Of a DNA stretch of 64,000 nucleotides, positions 63,648 through 64,000 are shown piece after piece (within the stretch, counting starts at the first letter, position 1; every line of letters begins with the position of its first letter). The notes beneath the pieces were generated by a model. That model searched no databases. It saw only the letters and a list, made by a program, of their open reading frames with translations, and was not told the DNA's origin. Source of the DNA: Lachnospiraceae bacterium (GTDB taxonomy: Bacteria > Bacillota > Clostridia > Lachnospirales > Lachnospiraceae). The stretch is from assembly GCA_029053015.1 (NCBI GenBank), contig JAIDHX010000034.1:62001-126000 (forward strand), given 5' to 3'. Made by a program: the position numbers and the translations under genes.

Positions 63648-64000
63648 ATGACAGACTACAAAAACGTCGTGCCCAAAGCACAAGGCGGCGACCCAAAAGC
63701 TCTCGACGAATTATACAAGAGTACAAGCCGGGCGGTTTACTTCACATGCCGTAGTCTTCTGAAAAACGAACAGGACGCAGAGGATTTAATGCAGAACACC
63801 TACATCACCGCATTCAAGAAGCTTAAGACGCTGGAACAGCCGGAAAAATTCGAGCCATGGATAAAGCGCATAGCCGCGAACCTTTGCAAGGACTTCCTTG
63901 TCAAAAAGGGCGCACACCCTGAGCAATCACTTGACGAGGAAGGCTTTGATGAACCGACCGACGAGAATTTTCTCCCCGACGAGTACATTATTAATGCCGA
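63648..64000 (+). CDS. ECF-type RNA polymerase sigma factor (truncated by the window edge)
   Basis: The first 117 residues are visible. Region 2 is clear: YKSTSRAVYFTCRSLLKN, then DAEDLMQNTYITAFKKLK (core binding) and EKFEPWIKRIAANLCKDFL (-10 recognition), with an acidic linker after it. Region 4 lies outside the window. AAGGAGG precedes the start. An anti-sigma gene would be expected downstream. Confidence 0.87.
   Translation, partial: MTDYKNVVPKAQGGDPKALDELYKSTSRAVYFTCRSLLKNEQDAEDLMQNTYITAFKKLKTLEQPEKFEPWIKRIAANLCKDFLVKKGAHPEQSLDEEGFDEPTDENFLPDEYIINA

Overview
The window reads as chromosome of a Gram-positive anaerobe of the class Clostridia, most likely a Lachnospiraceae gut bacterium. 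This rests on the combination of rapZ-whiA-HPr/Crh, HprK, WhiA, DUF1846, CPBP/LytTR/DUF3021 and GH5/GH43 genes, strong AGGAGG-type ribosome binding sites, moderate GC, and many rho-independent terminators. The genus is an inference. No rRNA, tRNA, CRISPR array or intact transposase was seen.

Layout. 1-6.4 kb: plant-polysaccharide utilisation (end of an esterase, YccF membrane protein, surface-anchored GH5 glucanase, cytoplasmic GH43 beta-xylosidase, AraC-type response regulator). 6.5-12.3 kb: an accessory segment bracketed by two inverted copies of a 135-bp hairpin element (called E1 and E2 here). It holds a solute-binding protein, an ECF sigma/anti-sigma/lipoprotein operon and a LytTR-DUF3021-CPBP operon. 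12.4-32.9 kb: mostly housekeeping (second solute-binding lipoprotein, exonuclease, D,D-carboxypeptidase, trmB, trxA, pyrG with a leader hairpin, DUF1846, ftsH, uvrC, hprK, glucokinase, murB, rapZ, whiA, a Crh-like HPr, a lipid-kinase family protein, fructose-bisphosphate aldolase). Two more hairpin elements (E3 and E4) sit face to face between murB and rapZ.

33-42 kb: toxin-antitoxin pair, cyclophilin, four GNAT acetyltransferases, a MerR/TipAS regulator, an ammonium transporter fused to its PII regulator, an aldo/keto reductase and 3-methyladenine glycosylase I. 42-53 kb: a genome-defence/DNA-metabolism block, AT-rich in its first half: a two-domain putative nuclease, SbcD, SbcC, a YhcG-type nuclease, then two D12-class adenine methyltransferases with an AlwI-family restriction enzyme. 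53-64 kb: HflC/HflK, polysaccharide deacetylase, glycerol kinase, a Fe-S membrane protein/flavodoxin/PadR operon, an XRE membrane regulator, a TetR-ABC-permease operon, a small membrane protein, and the start of an ECF sigma factor running off the window.

The main unexplained signal is the family of four large hairpin elements (E1-E4). Their stems differ in sequence but stay paired by compensatory changes at several levels, while an apical loop and a one-sided bulge remain nearly invariant. That is the signature of a conserved folded RNA or of a mobile element recognised as folded DNA. Other points worth checking are the EVE/PUA-like plus PD-(D/E)XK protein, the type IIS restriction system with a palindrome-rich leader, the Amt-PII fusion lacking the uridylylation tyrosine, and a Crh-like protein with Glu in place of the catalytic His.
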